A stretch of DNA of 64,000 bases from Salinarchaeum sp. Harcht-Bsk1 (lineage in GTDB: Archaea; Halobacteriota; Halobacteria; Halobacteriales; Salinarchaeaceae), in contig NC_021313.1 of NCBI RefSeq assembly GCF_000403645.1, forward strand, positions 1,755,014 to 1,819,013, given 5' to 3'. The position numbers and the translations under genes are program-made. Shown here in pieces: positions 35,945 to 44,170 of the stretch; position 1 is the stretch's first letter; each line of letters begins with the position of its first letter. The notes under the pieces were generated by a model. The model was given only the letters and a program-made list of their open reading frames with translations. It did no database searches and was not told the DNA's origin.

Positions 35945-36961
35945 GTGCGGATACGCCGGTTGCGAAGCCTCGGGCTCGCCCTGATCGTGCTCGGAGCCGC
36001 GGTGCTCGTCGCGCCGACGCTCGGGTTCGACTCGATCGACGCCGAGCGGCGCGTCTCCGCGGACGCTGCAGCGAATCCGAACGCCCAGCTCGGGCTCCAG
36101 CAGGCGTACGACGGCACCCAGATCCAGTACGTCGACGGCATTTTCGGCGACACGGTCGTCAACGCGACCGTCGCAAACGTCACGAACCGCGTGGGGAATC
36201 CGCTGACCGTCGACGCGCGAGTGGCGTCGATCGACTGGAGCGGCGGGAGCGACGCCGTCCTCGAGGTCAGCAACGACGGCGACTTCTCGGGACAGCTCGC
36301 CACGAACGGCACCGTCCCGATTCGGCTCGGCTGTAGCCAGCAGGTATCGGGAACGGCTACGGACGCGACCGTCGGGATCACGGTCGACGGAAGCGGTGAT
36401 CCAGTATCGGTTCAGGGAGCCACCATCGCCGTCCAGAACGTCGCGTTCAACTGCGACGGCGCGGGGGCCGGCGACGGCGATCCGCCTGACGACCCGATCC
36501 CGATTACGGATCCCCGAATCGATCTGCAGGTGGTCGGCCAACCGGCCGCGACTCAGGGATTCTTCGGTGCAAACAGCGTCGTTACGTATGACCTCGAGAA
36601 CACGGGCGACGACCCTGTCGCCGTGACCGGCATACACATCGCCGATGCTTCTGCCGGAAGTCGGGTCAGGCGCGGCGGCGACGAACTCACGATCCCAGCA
36701 AGCTCTACCGGGAATCTCGACCAAACTGACGGCCTCAGCATCGGTGCTAACGCTCCACAGTACGACCTCGACCAGAACGCGACGATCGCGGGCGGGCAGA
36801 CCGCAGGCGTCGAACTCGGGCAGTTCCGCGCGGGGAGTTACTTTTGGCAGCAGGTCGATATGCGCGGCGAGTCGGTCACGGTCGTGCTCATGGTCGAGGG
36901 ACTGAACGTCTCGGGCCGCGAGGATCCCGTGCCGGTGGAGATGACGCTCTCGGTGCAGTGA
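35945..36961 (+). CDS. Secreted DUF1102-like protein
   Basis: The 338-residue protein begins VRIRRLRSLGLALIVLGAAV with an export segment. It then has the motif GFDSIDAERRVSADAAANPN, matching the DUF1102-like mature N terminus of its neighbours (F-x-x-I-x-A-x-R). Two beta-rich domains follow. A short Asp/Pro linker lies near residue 180, around DGDPPDDPIPITDPRIDL. No C-terminal hydrophobic anchor is seen. A GGTATCAC element about 28 bases before the GTG at 35945 is a possible promoter. It follows the regulator gene on the same strand with 97 bases between. Confidence 0.7.
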   Translation: MRIRRLRSLGLALIVLGAAVLVAPTLGFDSIDAERRVSADAAANPNAQLGLQQAYDGTQIQYVDGIFGDTVVNATVANVTNRVGNPLTVDARVASIDWSGGSDAVLEVSNDGDFSGQLATNGTVPIRLGCSQQVSGTATDATVGITVDGSGDPVSVQGATIAVQNVAFNCDGAGAGDGDPPDDPIPITDPRIDLQVVGQPAATQGFFGANSVVTYDLENTGDDPVAVTGIHIADASAGSRVRRGGDELTIPASSTGNLDQTDGLSIGANAPQYDLDQNATIAGGQTAGVELGQFRAGSYFWQQVDMRGESVTVVLMVEGLNVSGREDPVPVEMTLSVQ

Positions 36962-36997
36962 TCTGAAGTCCGACCGGGCTGGCGAGGGCAGAACCGC

Positions 36998-38107
36998 TCA
37001 GGGCCAGCTAGCGGAACTGGAACTCCCCGAGACGTGGGTGATCGAGCCCGAATCGACGGTGATGCCGCTGTCGTTGACCACGGCGACGGTGATCTCGTAG
37101 GTATCGCCCTGCGTCCCGCCGGCGGAGTAGGAGACGCTGCCCGTCGGCGCGCTGGTGTCCGTCTTCGTGTCGGTCGCCCAGCTGTTGTCCCGGTTCTCGA
37201 ACGTGACCCTGACCTCCTGGAAGTTCGTGAGGTTGGACACCTCGTAGTCGAGGTCGAAGTCGGTCGAGTTCCGCCTGGTCGTATCCTGGAGGCTGAACGA
37301 ATCGAGCTCAGGGCTGTTCGGGCCACCGAGGTCGTCGTTCCCGCTCGGATTCGAGCCGTCGGCGACGTCGGTAACCGTCTCGGAGAGGACGATCGAGCCC
37401 GAGGTGTCGTAGACGTCGATGGTGATGTCGTAGGTGTCGCCCATCGCACCGCCTTCGGAGTACGAGACCGATCCCTCGGGCGTCGTCGCGGTGCTCGACC
37501 CCGACGCCCAGTTGTTGTCTCTGCTCACGAACGACACCTCGACGCGATCGAAGTCCGAGACGCCGTTCACGTCGAACTGGACCGTGTACTGGGCCGTGTT
37601 GTTCCGGGACTGGTCGGCGACGTGCCGGAGGAGCTGTGGCCCGGCCTCGACGTCCACCGTGCGGGTCAGCGAGACGGAGAAGTCGCCGCCGTCGGTGGCG
37701 CTTACGGTGAACGGGAGCGCGTCGGTGCCAGTGGGGCTGTCAGCGGCGACGTCGACGGTGATCGTCGTCGACGCGCCGCTCGCGATCGTGGCCGTGCTCG
37801 GCGAGACGCTCCCCTGGCTGGGATCGTCGAGCGAGATCGTCACGTCGAGGACGGCGTCGATGTTGTTCGTCAGCGTGACGAGGTCCTGCCCATCGGTGCC
37901 CGTCTGCACGGACGCGACTGGATCGACGCCGAGGAGCGCGTTCCGGTCGCCCGCAGTCTGCACGGCGGTGCCCCTCGTGGCGTCGGTCTGTGAGAAGGCC
38001 TGCGTGCCACCGAGGACCGACACGCCCCCGAGGCTCAGCAGTCCTCCCACCAGGAACCGACGCCGCGAGACTCCGCCCCGCGATCGACTCGGTCGTCGCC
38101 GTCCCAT
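36998..38107 (-). CDS. Tat-exported DUF1102-like protein with duplicated Ig domains
   Basis: The 369-residue protein has a Tat signal, GGVSRRRFLVGGLLSLGGVS, and continues GGTQAFSQTDATRGTAVQTA, the same mature N-terminal pattern as its neighbours. A short beta domain follows. The C-terminal half contains two near-duplicate blocks: NWASGSSTATTPEGSVSYSE-GGAMGDTYDI and NSWATDTKTDTSAPTGSVSY-SAGGTQGDTYEI, each in a strand-loop-strand context. Arginine in the signal suggests folding before export. It converges on the 338-residue gene. It may be a surface or pilus-associated component; evidence for that is positional. Confidence 0.72.
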   Translation of the reverse strand: MGRRRPSRSRGGVSRRRFLVGGLLSLGGVSVLGGTQAFSQTDATRGTAVQTAGDRNALLGVDPVASVQTGTDGQDLVTLTNNIDAVLDVTISLDDPSQGSVSPSTATIASGASTTITVDVAADSPTGTDALPFTVSATDGGDFSVSLTRTVDVEAGPQLLRHVADQSRNNTAQYTVQFDVNGVSDFDRVEVSFVSRDNNWASGSSTATTPEGSVSYSEGGAMGDTYDITIDVYDTSGSIVLSETVTDVADGSNPSGNDDLGGPNSPELDSFSLQDTTRRNSTDFDLDYEVSNLTNFQEVRVTFENRDNSWATDTKTDTSAPTGSVSYSAGGTQGDTYEITVAVVNDSGITVDSGSITHVSGSSSSASWP

Positions 38108-38225
38108 GCGTTGCTATCCGTTCGGTAACAGAGACTAGCTGCAGGTAAGTAAATGACGGCCGACAGGTCAGCACCGGTAGGCGGTCGCCGTCCGAGAGGA
38201 TCGTCCACCGTTCGATGGGCACCGA

Positions 38226-39311
38226 TCACTCCGAACCCACTGGCCGACCGTCCTCCGTTCGCGGCGCGACGTGATCGACGTAGGCCTCGACGCTGGGCTC
38301 GTCCACGCGGACGCGGACGTGCAGCTCGCCCACCTCGTCGGGCTGGCCGACGGCGAAGTTCACCAGCCCCTCGAAGGCGGCCTGCTTCTTGAGGTCGAAA
38401 CTGACCGTGTCGCCGCGACGGTTCGCAAAGAACTGATCGCGAGCGGTGTCGAGGATCTCCCGCTCGTGGAGCAGTTCGGAGAAGCGCTCCATCGAGTGGG
38501 CGGTGCCGGCGAGTTCACCCTCGCGATGCTCGATTTCGGCCTCGGGGAAGAGGTTGTGGATGGCGTCGGCGACCCGGTCGGTCACCTCCGTCGGGTACAC
38601 CGGCGCGGTGACCTCGACGTCGACCTTGTAGACGGCGCCGTCGGTCGGGGACGTTCCGTCGTCGGTGGGTGACCTCCCGCCGTCAGTCGTGGCGTCGTCG
38701 TCGGTCTCGGTGCCCCCTTCGTCAATCACGGTGGTGCCGTCCCCCGATCCGGCGGCAGCCCCCAGATCGCCGTCGATCTCGGTCTCGATCACGTCGCGGA
38801 TCCGCTCCTGGAACGCCTCGAGGCTCTCGGTGTTCTCGATGCGGACGTCGGCGCGTTCCATCGCCTCGCCCATCCCGAATCCGAGTTCGCGTTCGTCGCG
38901 GTCCTCGAGGGATTCACCGTCGAGGTTGTCTCGGCCGCGCTCGGTGAGTCGATCCTTCCGAACTTCGAATGGCGCCTCGATCGAGACGAGCACGAAGTCC
39001 TCGCCGAAGGCCTCCTCGAACTGGTCGACCTCGACGCCGCTGCGCACGCCGTCGACGAGGACCACGTCCTCGTCCTGCAGGTGCGCCTCGATCTGCGGGA
39101 GTGACGCCTCCGCGATCGCGCCTGGGCCGTTCTCCTCTCGGAGCGCCTGTGCGACCGCCCCGTGGTGCTCTGCGGGGTCGAGCCCCCGGTCGCGACACGC
39201 CTGCCGGATCACGTCGCCCATCGTGACGACCGGGATGCCGAGGTCCTCGGCCTGGGTGGCCGCCTCCCCTTTGCCGCTGCCCGGGAGGCCGACCGTCGCG
39301 ATAACCGTCAT
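38226..39311 (-). CDS. UPF0200-UPF0201 fusion: NMP kinase-like plus RNA-binding-like domain
   Basis: The N-terminal half of this 361-residue protein is a P-loop kinase of the UPF0200 (AAA/dephospho-CoA kinase-like) type, with GLPGSGKGEAATQA at about 8-21 and DGVRSGVEVDQFEEAF. An acidic linker of about 50 residues (GGTETDDDATTDGGRSPT in part) leads to the UPF0201 domain, with VEVTAPVYPTEVTDRVADAI and QFFANRRGDTVSFDLKKQAA, which other archaea encode as a separate protein. Haloarchaea often fuse the two. The joint presence suggests a nucleotide and RNA connection, but the substrate is not known. It lies between the cluster and leuS on the same strand as leuS. Confidence 0.88.
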   Translation of the reverse strand: MTVIATVGLPGSGKGEAATQAEDLGIPVVTMGDVIRQACRDRGLDPAEHHGAVAQALREENGPGAIAEASLPQIEAHLQDEDVVLVDGVRSGVEVDQFEEAFGEDFVLVSIEAPFEVRKDRLTERGRDNLDGESLEDRDERELGFGMGEAMERADVRIENTESLEAFQERIRDVIETEIDGDLGAAAGSGDGTTVIDEGGTETDDDATTDGGRSPTDDGTSPTDGAVYKVDVEVTAPVYPTEVTDRVADAIHNLFPEAEIEHREGELAGTAHSMERFSELLHEREILDTARDQFFANRRGDTVSFDLKKQAAFEGLVNFAVGQPDEVGELHVRVRVDEPSVEAYVDHVAPRTEDGRPVGSE

Positions 39312-39420
39312 TACTCCGCCCGTAGCGCGCTGGCGTTCTTACGGCTTGTTATCTGGCGAGGCGATCGGGGCTTTCGGAGGGAGCGTCCCTCACGACGACT
39401 CCAACGACACCGTTCGACCG

Positions 39421-42159
39421 CTACTCCTCGATGTGGATCGCGGGCCGACCGGGTTCGGCCTTCGACGCGAGGTCGTCGTCGGCGTCCGCCGCCGACAGGA
39501 TCTCCACGTCGGCACCGAACTCGTCGCGCAGCAGCCACGCGGCCCGCTCCAGCGCGGCCAGTTCGCCCTCGGGCGAGAGCTGTTCGTCGATGGCCTCGGC
39601 GTTGCCGGCGAGGTCCTTCGCGAAGTCGGCGGCCTCGTTGCCGTGGCGCTGGAGGTCCTCGTCGCTCATCACGGCGCCGACGACGTCGCCGTCTGCGTTC
39701 GTGGCGATCTCGATGGCGTCGTGCTTCCACTGGGGCGCGACGGCCACCTCGATCCGCTGGGGATCCTCGATGTCGGCGACGTCGACGATGTCCCGGACGT
39801 CCTCGCGGGTGTTCTCGACGAGTCGAGCCTCGATCTCGTAGTCCGCCGGGGGCTCGGCGTCCGGCCAGGAAGCCTCGGCGAGCAGGCCGTCCCGATCGAG
39901 CAGCGACCAGATCTCCTCGGTGACGTGGGGCGCGACGGGGCCGAGGATGCGCGCGACCGTGTCGATCCCGCGCTCGATCGGCTCCTGGGTGGCGTCGTCG
40001 CGGTCGGCGTACCGGCGCAGCAGGGAGACGAGTTCCCGCGTCGACTGCAGGGCGTGGTTGAATCGGAACGCCTCGTACTCCTCGGTGGCGGTGGCGACGG
40101 TCGCGTCGGTCTCTCGCTCGACGTACGCAGCGACGCCCTCGCCATCGCCGTCGGCGCTATCCTCGAAGGCGCCCTCCTCGACGCGGGTCGCCAGGTCGTA
40201 GACGCCCTGAAGGTACTGGTGGGCGGACTCGACGCCCTCGGGGCTCCAGGCGAACTCCTTCTGGGGCTGGGCGGCCTCCATCGTGAACAGCCGGGCGGTG
40301 TCGGCGCCGTACTCGTCGATCATCCGCTGGGGCGAGACGCCGTTCCCACGGCTCTTGGACATCTTGTTGCCGTCCTCGCCGAGCACCATTCCCTGGTTCG
40401 TCAGGTTGGTGAAGGGCTCGCGCGTGCCCGACAGCAGGTCCATATCGTCGAGCATCTTCGTGAAGAAGCGGGCGTACAGCAGGTGCATGACGGCGTGCTC
40501 GATGCCGCCGACGTACTGGTCGACGGGCATCCAGTCGCTGGCCCGGTCGTGGTCGAAGGGCGCGTCGTCGAGGTCCGGCGAGCAGTAGCGCAGGAAGTAC
40601 CACGAGGAGTCGACGAACGTGTCCATCGTGTCCGTCTCGCGGACGGCGTCGCCGCCACACTCCGGACAGTCGACGTGCTTCCAGTCCTCCGCGGCGTCCA
40701 GCGGATTGCCGGTGGTGTGGACGAACTCCGGCAGCTCGACGGGCAGGTCGTCTTCGGGGACCGGAACGTACCCGCAGTCCTCGCAGTCGATCATCGGGAT
40801 CGGCGTGCCCCAGTAGCGCTGCCGGGAGATCAGCCAGTCGCGCAGGCGGAACTCGACCCGGTGCTCGCCGTCGAACACGTCGACGAACTCCTCGCGAGCC
40901 GCCGCGCTCTCCAGGCCGTCGTACTCGCCGGAGTTGATCAGGATTCCATCCGGCGTGTAGGCCGCTTCCTGCACGTCGATGGATTCCGGATCCGCATCGG
41001 CGTCCGCCGCGGGCTCCACGACCTGCTGGATCGGAATCTCGTGTTCCTCCGCGAACGCGTGGTCGCGGTCGTCGTGGGCCGGGACCGCGTAGAGCGCGCC
41101 GGTGCCGACGTCCTCGAGGACGTAGTCCGCGACGTAGACCGGGATCTCCTCGCCCGTCGCGGGGTTCGTCGCGAACTCACCGGTGAAGGCGCCGGAGGTC
41201 TCCGGCAGCTCCTCGTCGTCGCCCAGCGCCTCGGCGCGTTCGACGTACTCGGCGACCTCCGGGTACTCCTCGGGGTTCTCTGCCATCCGCTGGGCGACCT
41301 CGTGGCCGGGGCTCATCGCGAAGAAGGTCGCGCCGTGGATCGTGTCCAGCCGGGTGGTGAAGATCTCGACCGAATCGCCGGTCGTCAGCTCGAACTCGAC
41401 CGAGTCGCCCTCCTGGCGCCCGATCCAGTTGCGCTGCATCTCGCGGACGTTGTTCGGCCAGCCGTCGAGGTCGTCCAGCGCTTCGAGCAGCTCGTCGGCG
41501 TAGTCCGTGATCGTAAACACCCACTGGTCCAGTTCGCGGGTCTCGACGACGGAGTCACAGCGCCAGCAGATCCCCTCGCCGGTGACGCCGCCCTCGCCGC
41601 TGCCGGCGTCGCCGTCGGGCGTCTCGACCTGCTCGTCGGCGAGCACGGTTTCACAGGAGGGACACCAGTTGATCTCCTCGGCGCGGCGGTCGACCAGCCC
41701 CTCCTCGCGGAAGCGCTGGAAGAACCACTGGTTCCAGCGGTAGTAGTCCGGGTCGCAGGTCGTGACTTCCCGCTCCCAGTCGTACCCGAAGCCCATCCGG
41801 TTCAACTGCTCCTTCATCGAGTCGATGCAGGACAGCGTCCAGTCCCGCGGGTTCGTGTCCCGCTCCTCCGCGGCGTTCTCCGCGGGCAGGCCGAAGGAGT
41901 CCCAGCCCATCGGGTGGAGGACCGACTCGCCGCGCATCCGCTCGAAGCGGGCGTAGGCGTCCGTGATCGTGTAGTTCCGCACGTGGCCCATGTGCAGGTT
42001 CCCCGACGTGTAGGGGAACATCGCCAGCACGTACTCGGGGTCCGTCTCGTCGTCCTCGATGCGGAACACGTCGGCGTCGTCCCAGGCCGCCTGCCACGCA
42101 GGTTCGATCTCGCGATGGTCGAACCGGCGCTCCTGTGGCTCCGGCTCTCCGGTGGTCAT
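39421..42159 (-). CDS. leuS: Leucyl-tRNA synthetase, bacterial type
   Basis: LeuS charges leucine onto tRNA-Leu. The 912-residue protein has the HIGH-type motif HMGH at 56-59 in SGNLHMGHVRNYTITDAYAR, a CPSC zinc knuckle followed by CWRC, an editing domain with TTRLDTIHGATFFAMSPGHE, and KMSKSRGNGVSP. The HMGHVRNY block and domain order are those of bacterial LeuRS, as known for haloarchaea, rather than archaeal/eukaryal LeuRS. The ATG at 42159 is chosen because the family pattern begins there; the region upstream has an A/T-rich AAAAGCTATA about 35 bases away. Repeat copy D starts 92 bases beyond. Confidence 0.96.
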   Translation of the reverse strand: MTTGEPEPQERRFDHREIEPAWQAAWDDADVFRIEDDETDPEYVLAMFPYTSGNLHMGHVRNYTITDAYARFERMRGESVLHPMGWDSFGLPAENAAEERDTNPRDWTLSCIDSMKEQLNRMGFGYDWEREVTTCDPDYYRWNQWFFQRFREEGLVDRRAEEINWCPSCETVLADEQVETPDGDAGSGEGGVTGEGICWRCDSVVETRELDQWVFTITDYADELLEALDDLDGWPNNVREMQRNWIGRQEGDSVEFELTTGDSVEIFTTRLDTIHGATFFAMSPGHEVAQRMAENPEEYPEVAEYVERAEALGDDEELPETSGAFTGEFATNPATGEEIPVYVADYVLEDVGTGALYAVPAHDDRDHAFAEEHEIPIQQVVEPAADADADPESIDVQEAAYTPDGILINSGEYDGLESAAAREEFVDVFDGEHRVEFRLRDWLISRQRYWGTPIPMIDCEDCGYVPVPEDDLPVELPEFVHTTGNPLDAAEDWKHVDCPECGGDAVRETDTMDTFVDSSWYFLRYCSPDLDDAPFDHDRASDWMPVDQYVGGIEHAVMHLLYARFFTKMLDDMDLLSGTREPFTNLTNQGMVLGEDGNKMSKSRGNGVSPQRMIDEYGADTARLFTMEAAQPQKEFAWSPEGVESAHQYLQGVYDLATRVEEGAFEDSADGDGEGVAAYVERETDATVATATEEYEAFRFNHALQSTRELVSLLRRYADRDDATQEPIERGIDTVARILGPVAPHVTEEIWSLLDRDGLLAEASWPDAEPPADYEIEARLVENTREDVRDIVDVADIEDPQRIEVAVAPQWKHDAIEIATNADGDVVGAVMSDEDLQRHGNEAADFAKDLAGNAEAIDEQLSPEGELAALERAAWLLRDEFGADVEILSAADADDDLASKAEPGRPAIHIEE

Positions 42160-42250
42160 GGCCCAGTCTCGGGGTTGGGCGGTGCTATAGCTTTTCATTC
42201 TGTGGCTAGGGATGGCAGGGAGGGATCGTGGAGGGGTAACTGAATATTCC

Positions 42251-42772
42251 GCCTACGGATTCCGGGAGATCTCCGATCTCCCGACGTCGCGGCTTGCGCC
42301 GCGACAGCCCCCTCCCGCTCGCGCCCGCTGACTCGCTGTGGTCCTCGGCTCGCTGACGCTCGCCTGCGGTCCTTGCGTCGTCAGCGAACGCGACCGGTCG
42401 GCCCCTTCCGGAGCCCCGCCCATTGTGTTTGGGTAGTATCGCGAATCTCCGGTGGACCCCCTCGGCGCGCGCTGAGCGATGGCCGCGAGCCCCCCGCGGG
42501 CGAGCGGCCAATCGCCGACACCGTGCGAGGGCCGAGCGATGCTGGACCGGAGGTCCAGCAAGTCTGAGGCTTCGCCTCAGGCAACGCAGCGAGCGTCAGC
42601 GACGCGAGTAGCGCAGAAGGCTGGGGAGGAATGAGGGTGCAGTCGGGTGGGACTGGAAGGGGCCGACCGGTCGATCCGCCCCCGGCGAAGTAAGCACTGG
42701 AGCGAAGGAGCGTAGCGACTGAGGGAAGCGCGCAGCGAGCCGCGGCTGGTCGAGCGGGCGGGGGCTTCCAAG
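42251..42772 (+). repeat. Dispersed intergenic element, copy D (outer end interrupted by hairpins)
   Basis: The left boundary CCGCCTACGGA is shared with copy A. But between GGA and AGCCCCCTCCCGCTCG, where copy A is continuous, copy D carries 46 extra bases (42260-42305) that fold into two perfect hairpins: arms CGGGAGATC around TCC, and arms GTCGCGGC. The rest has inner arms at about 42391-42420 and 42643-42673. The same two core hairpins as copy A are at 42541-42559 and 42564-42580. The right end is CGGGGGCTTCCAAG. It separates leuS from the ocd-like gene, 47 bases from the ocd-like stop. Confidence 0.85.
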
Positions 42773-42818
42773 GAATCAGTCACTCGAAAGTCGGCCCCGC
42801 AAAACCCAGAACCCACAT

Positions 42819-43826
42819 TCAGTCCAGCCCGAGCAGGTCGAACGGCGTCCCCTCGCCATCGGCCGTCGCCCGCTCGTAGACGACGTGCGCCGCAGCCACG
42901 TCCTGAATCGCCAGCCCAGTAGAATCGAACAGCGTGATCCCATCGTCCGCCGTTCGTCCCTCGACGTGCCCGGTGACGATCGCCCCCAGCTCGCCGTAGA
43001 GATCGTCCTCGCCGAACTCGCCGCTGGCCCAGGGTACGTTGATCTCGCCGGAGTGGGTGCACTGCTCGTAGTCGTCGATCACGACCTTGGCGTCGAGCAG
43101 CGTCTGCGCTTCGTGCTCTTGCTTGCCCGCCGCGTCCGCGCCGATCGCATTGACGTGGGTGTGCTCGCCGAGCGCCTCGCGGGGGACGATCGGCTCGCGC
43201 ACCGGCGTCACCGTCGAGAGCACGTCGCAGCTGGCGGCCTCCTCGATCGAGCCGCCGCGGACGTCGAACTGGTCGCCGAAGGCCTCCACGAACGCCGCCA
43301 CCCGTGCGTCGTCGACGTCCGAGACGACGACCGTCTCGATCGGCCGAATCTCGGCGATCGCCTCGAGTTGCGAGTAGGACTGCACGCCGGCGCCGACGAT
43401 CCCAAGCGAGGTCGCGCCCTCGATCGCGAGGTGGTCGGTCGCCACCGCCGCAGCCGCGCCCGTCCGCTGGAGGGTCAGCTCCGTCCCGTCCATGATCGCC
43501 AGCGGGTACGCGGTCTCGGGATCGGAGTAGATCAGCGTCCCCATCACAGTGGGAAGATCGTGGTCCGATGGGTTGTCCGGGTGGACGTTGACCCACTTGA
43601 CCGCCGCGGCGTCCCACTCTTCGGCCGTCGCCGAGCCCGTGACGTCGAGGTAGGCCGGCATCGAGCGGAAGTCGCCGTTGTACTGCTCGAGTTCGATGTA
43701 GGACTTCGCGGGCATCTGCACGTCGCCGCGATCGTCCGCGGCGAACGCCTCCTCCACCGCCGGGATCACGTCCGGCATCTGCGCGTTTGCCGCGACCGCG
43801 TCGCTGTCCAGTAGGAGCGTCTGCAT
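42819..43826 (-). CDS. Ornithine cyclodeaminase/alanine dehydrogenase family (Mu-crystallin)
   Basis: The 335-residue protein has an N-terminal lobe with YNGDFRSMPAYL, the conserved VKWVNVHPDNPSDHDLPTV near 80-98, and a Rossmann loop, LGIVGAGVQSYSQLEAI. The family converts ornithine to proline or acts as an alanine or ketimine reductase; substrate residues alone do not decide which. A CTATACG element about 25 bases before the ATG at 43826 supports a leaderless start. The gene is bracketed by repeat copies D and E. Confidence 0.88.
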   Translation of the reverse strand: MQTLLLDSDAVAANAQMPDVIPAVEEAFAADDRGDVQMPAKSYIELEQYNGDFRSMPAYLDVTGSATAEEWDAAAVKWVNVHPDNPSDHDLPTVMGTLIYSDPETAYPLAIMDGTELTLQRTGAAAAVATDHLAIEGATSLGIVGAGVQSYSQLEAIAEIRPIETVVVSDVDDARVAAFVEAFGDQFDVRGGSIEEAASCDVLSTVTPVREPIVPREALGEHTHVNAIGADAAGKQEHEAQTLLDAKVVIDDYEQCTHSGEINVPWASGEFGEDDLYGELGAIVTGHVEGRTADDGITLFDSTGLAIQDVAAAHVVYERATADGEGTPFDLLGLD

Positions 43827-43937
43827 GATTTGGGGTGAGCAGGCGAGTCGTATAGTGGTTCGCCCGCCAGGTGTTCGTGATCGTGCCATTGGAGACGCAA
43901 TGGTGAAACATTCTGGCGAGGAATGCAGGGAAACCGC

Positions 43938-44050
43938 CTTGGAAGCCCCCTCCCGGTCGTCCCCTTCCAGTCCCGCCCAATGGTGGCTCGTCGAATCGAG
44001 CGGAGCTGCGGTGGATGATCGAGTCGTGCGAAACCCTTGGACGGTCGAAC
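43938..44050 (+). repeat. Dispersed intergenic element, copy E (deleted remnant)
   Basis: The outer left end CTTGGAAGCCCCCTCCCG is followed directly by TCGTCCCCTTCCAGTCCC, which is the inner left arm. About 100 bases that normally separate them in copies A and B are missing. Downstream, GTGCGAAACCCTTGGACGG at about 44027-44046 recalls the GCGAAACCCCGGTGGACC block of copies B and F. The core and right half are gone. The remnant is 112 bases from the ocd-like gene start and lies before the surface-protein gene on the other side. Confidence 0.7.
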
Positions 44051-44170
44051 CGCACGCACCCGGCGGACGGCCGAGCAGCAGACATTCGCGCCCGGACGGC
44101 CGCCAATTTCCCGTCCAGACCCCGGATTCGGCCCGCATGGCTTTGCCCCTCCGGCTATAACTCCGCCATC

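Noticed and set aside
38665-42243. Long open frame (about 1190 codons, plus strand) opposite leuS and the UPF0200 fusion
   Set aside because: It is the antisense of two well-supported genes. Its sequence is Arg/Val/Asp-biased with no domain, as expected from G+C-rich codon use.
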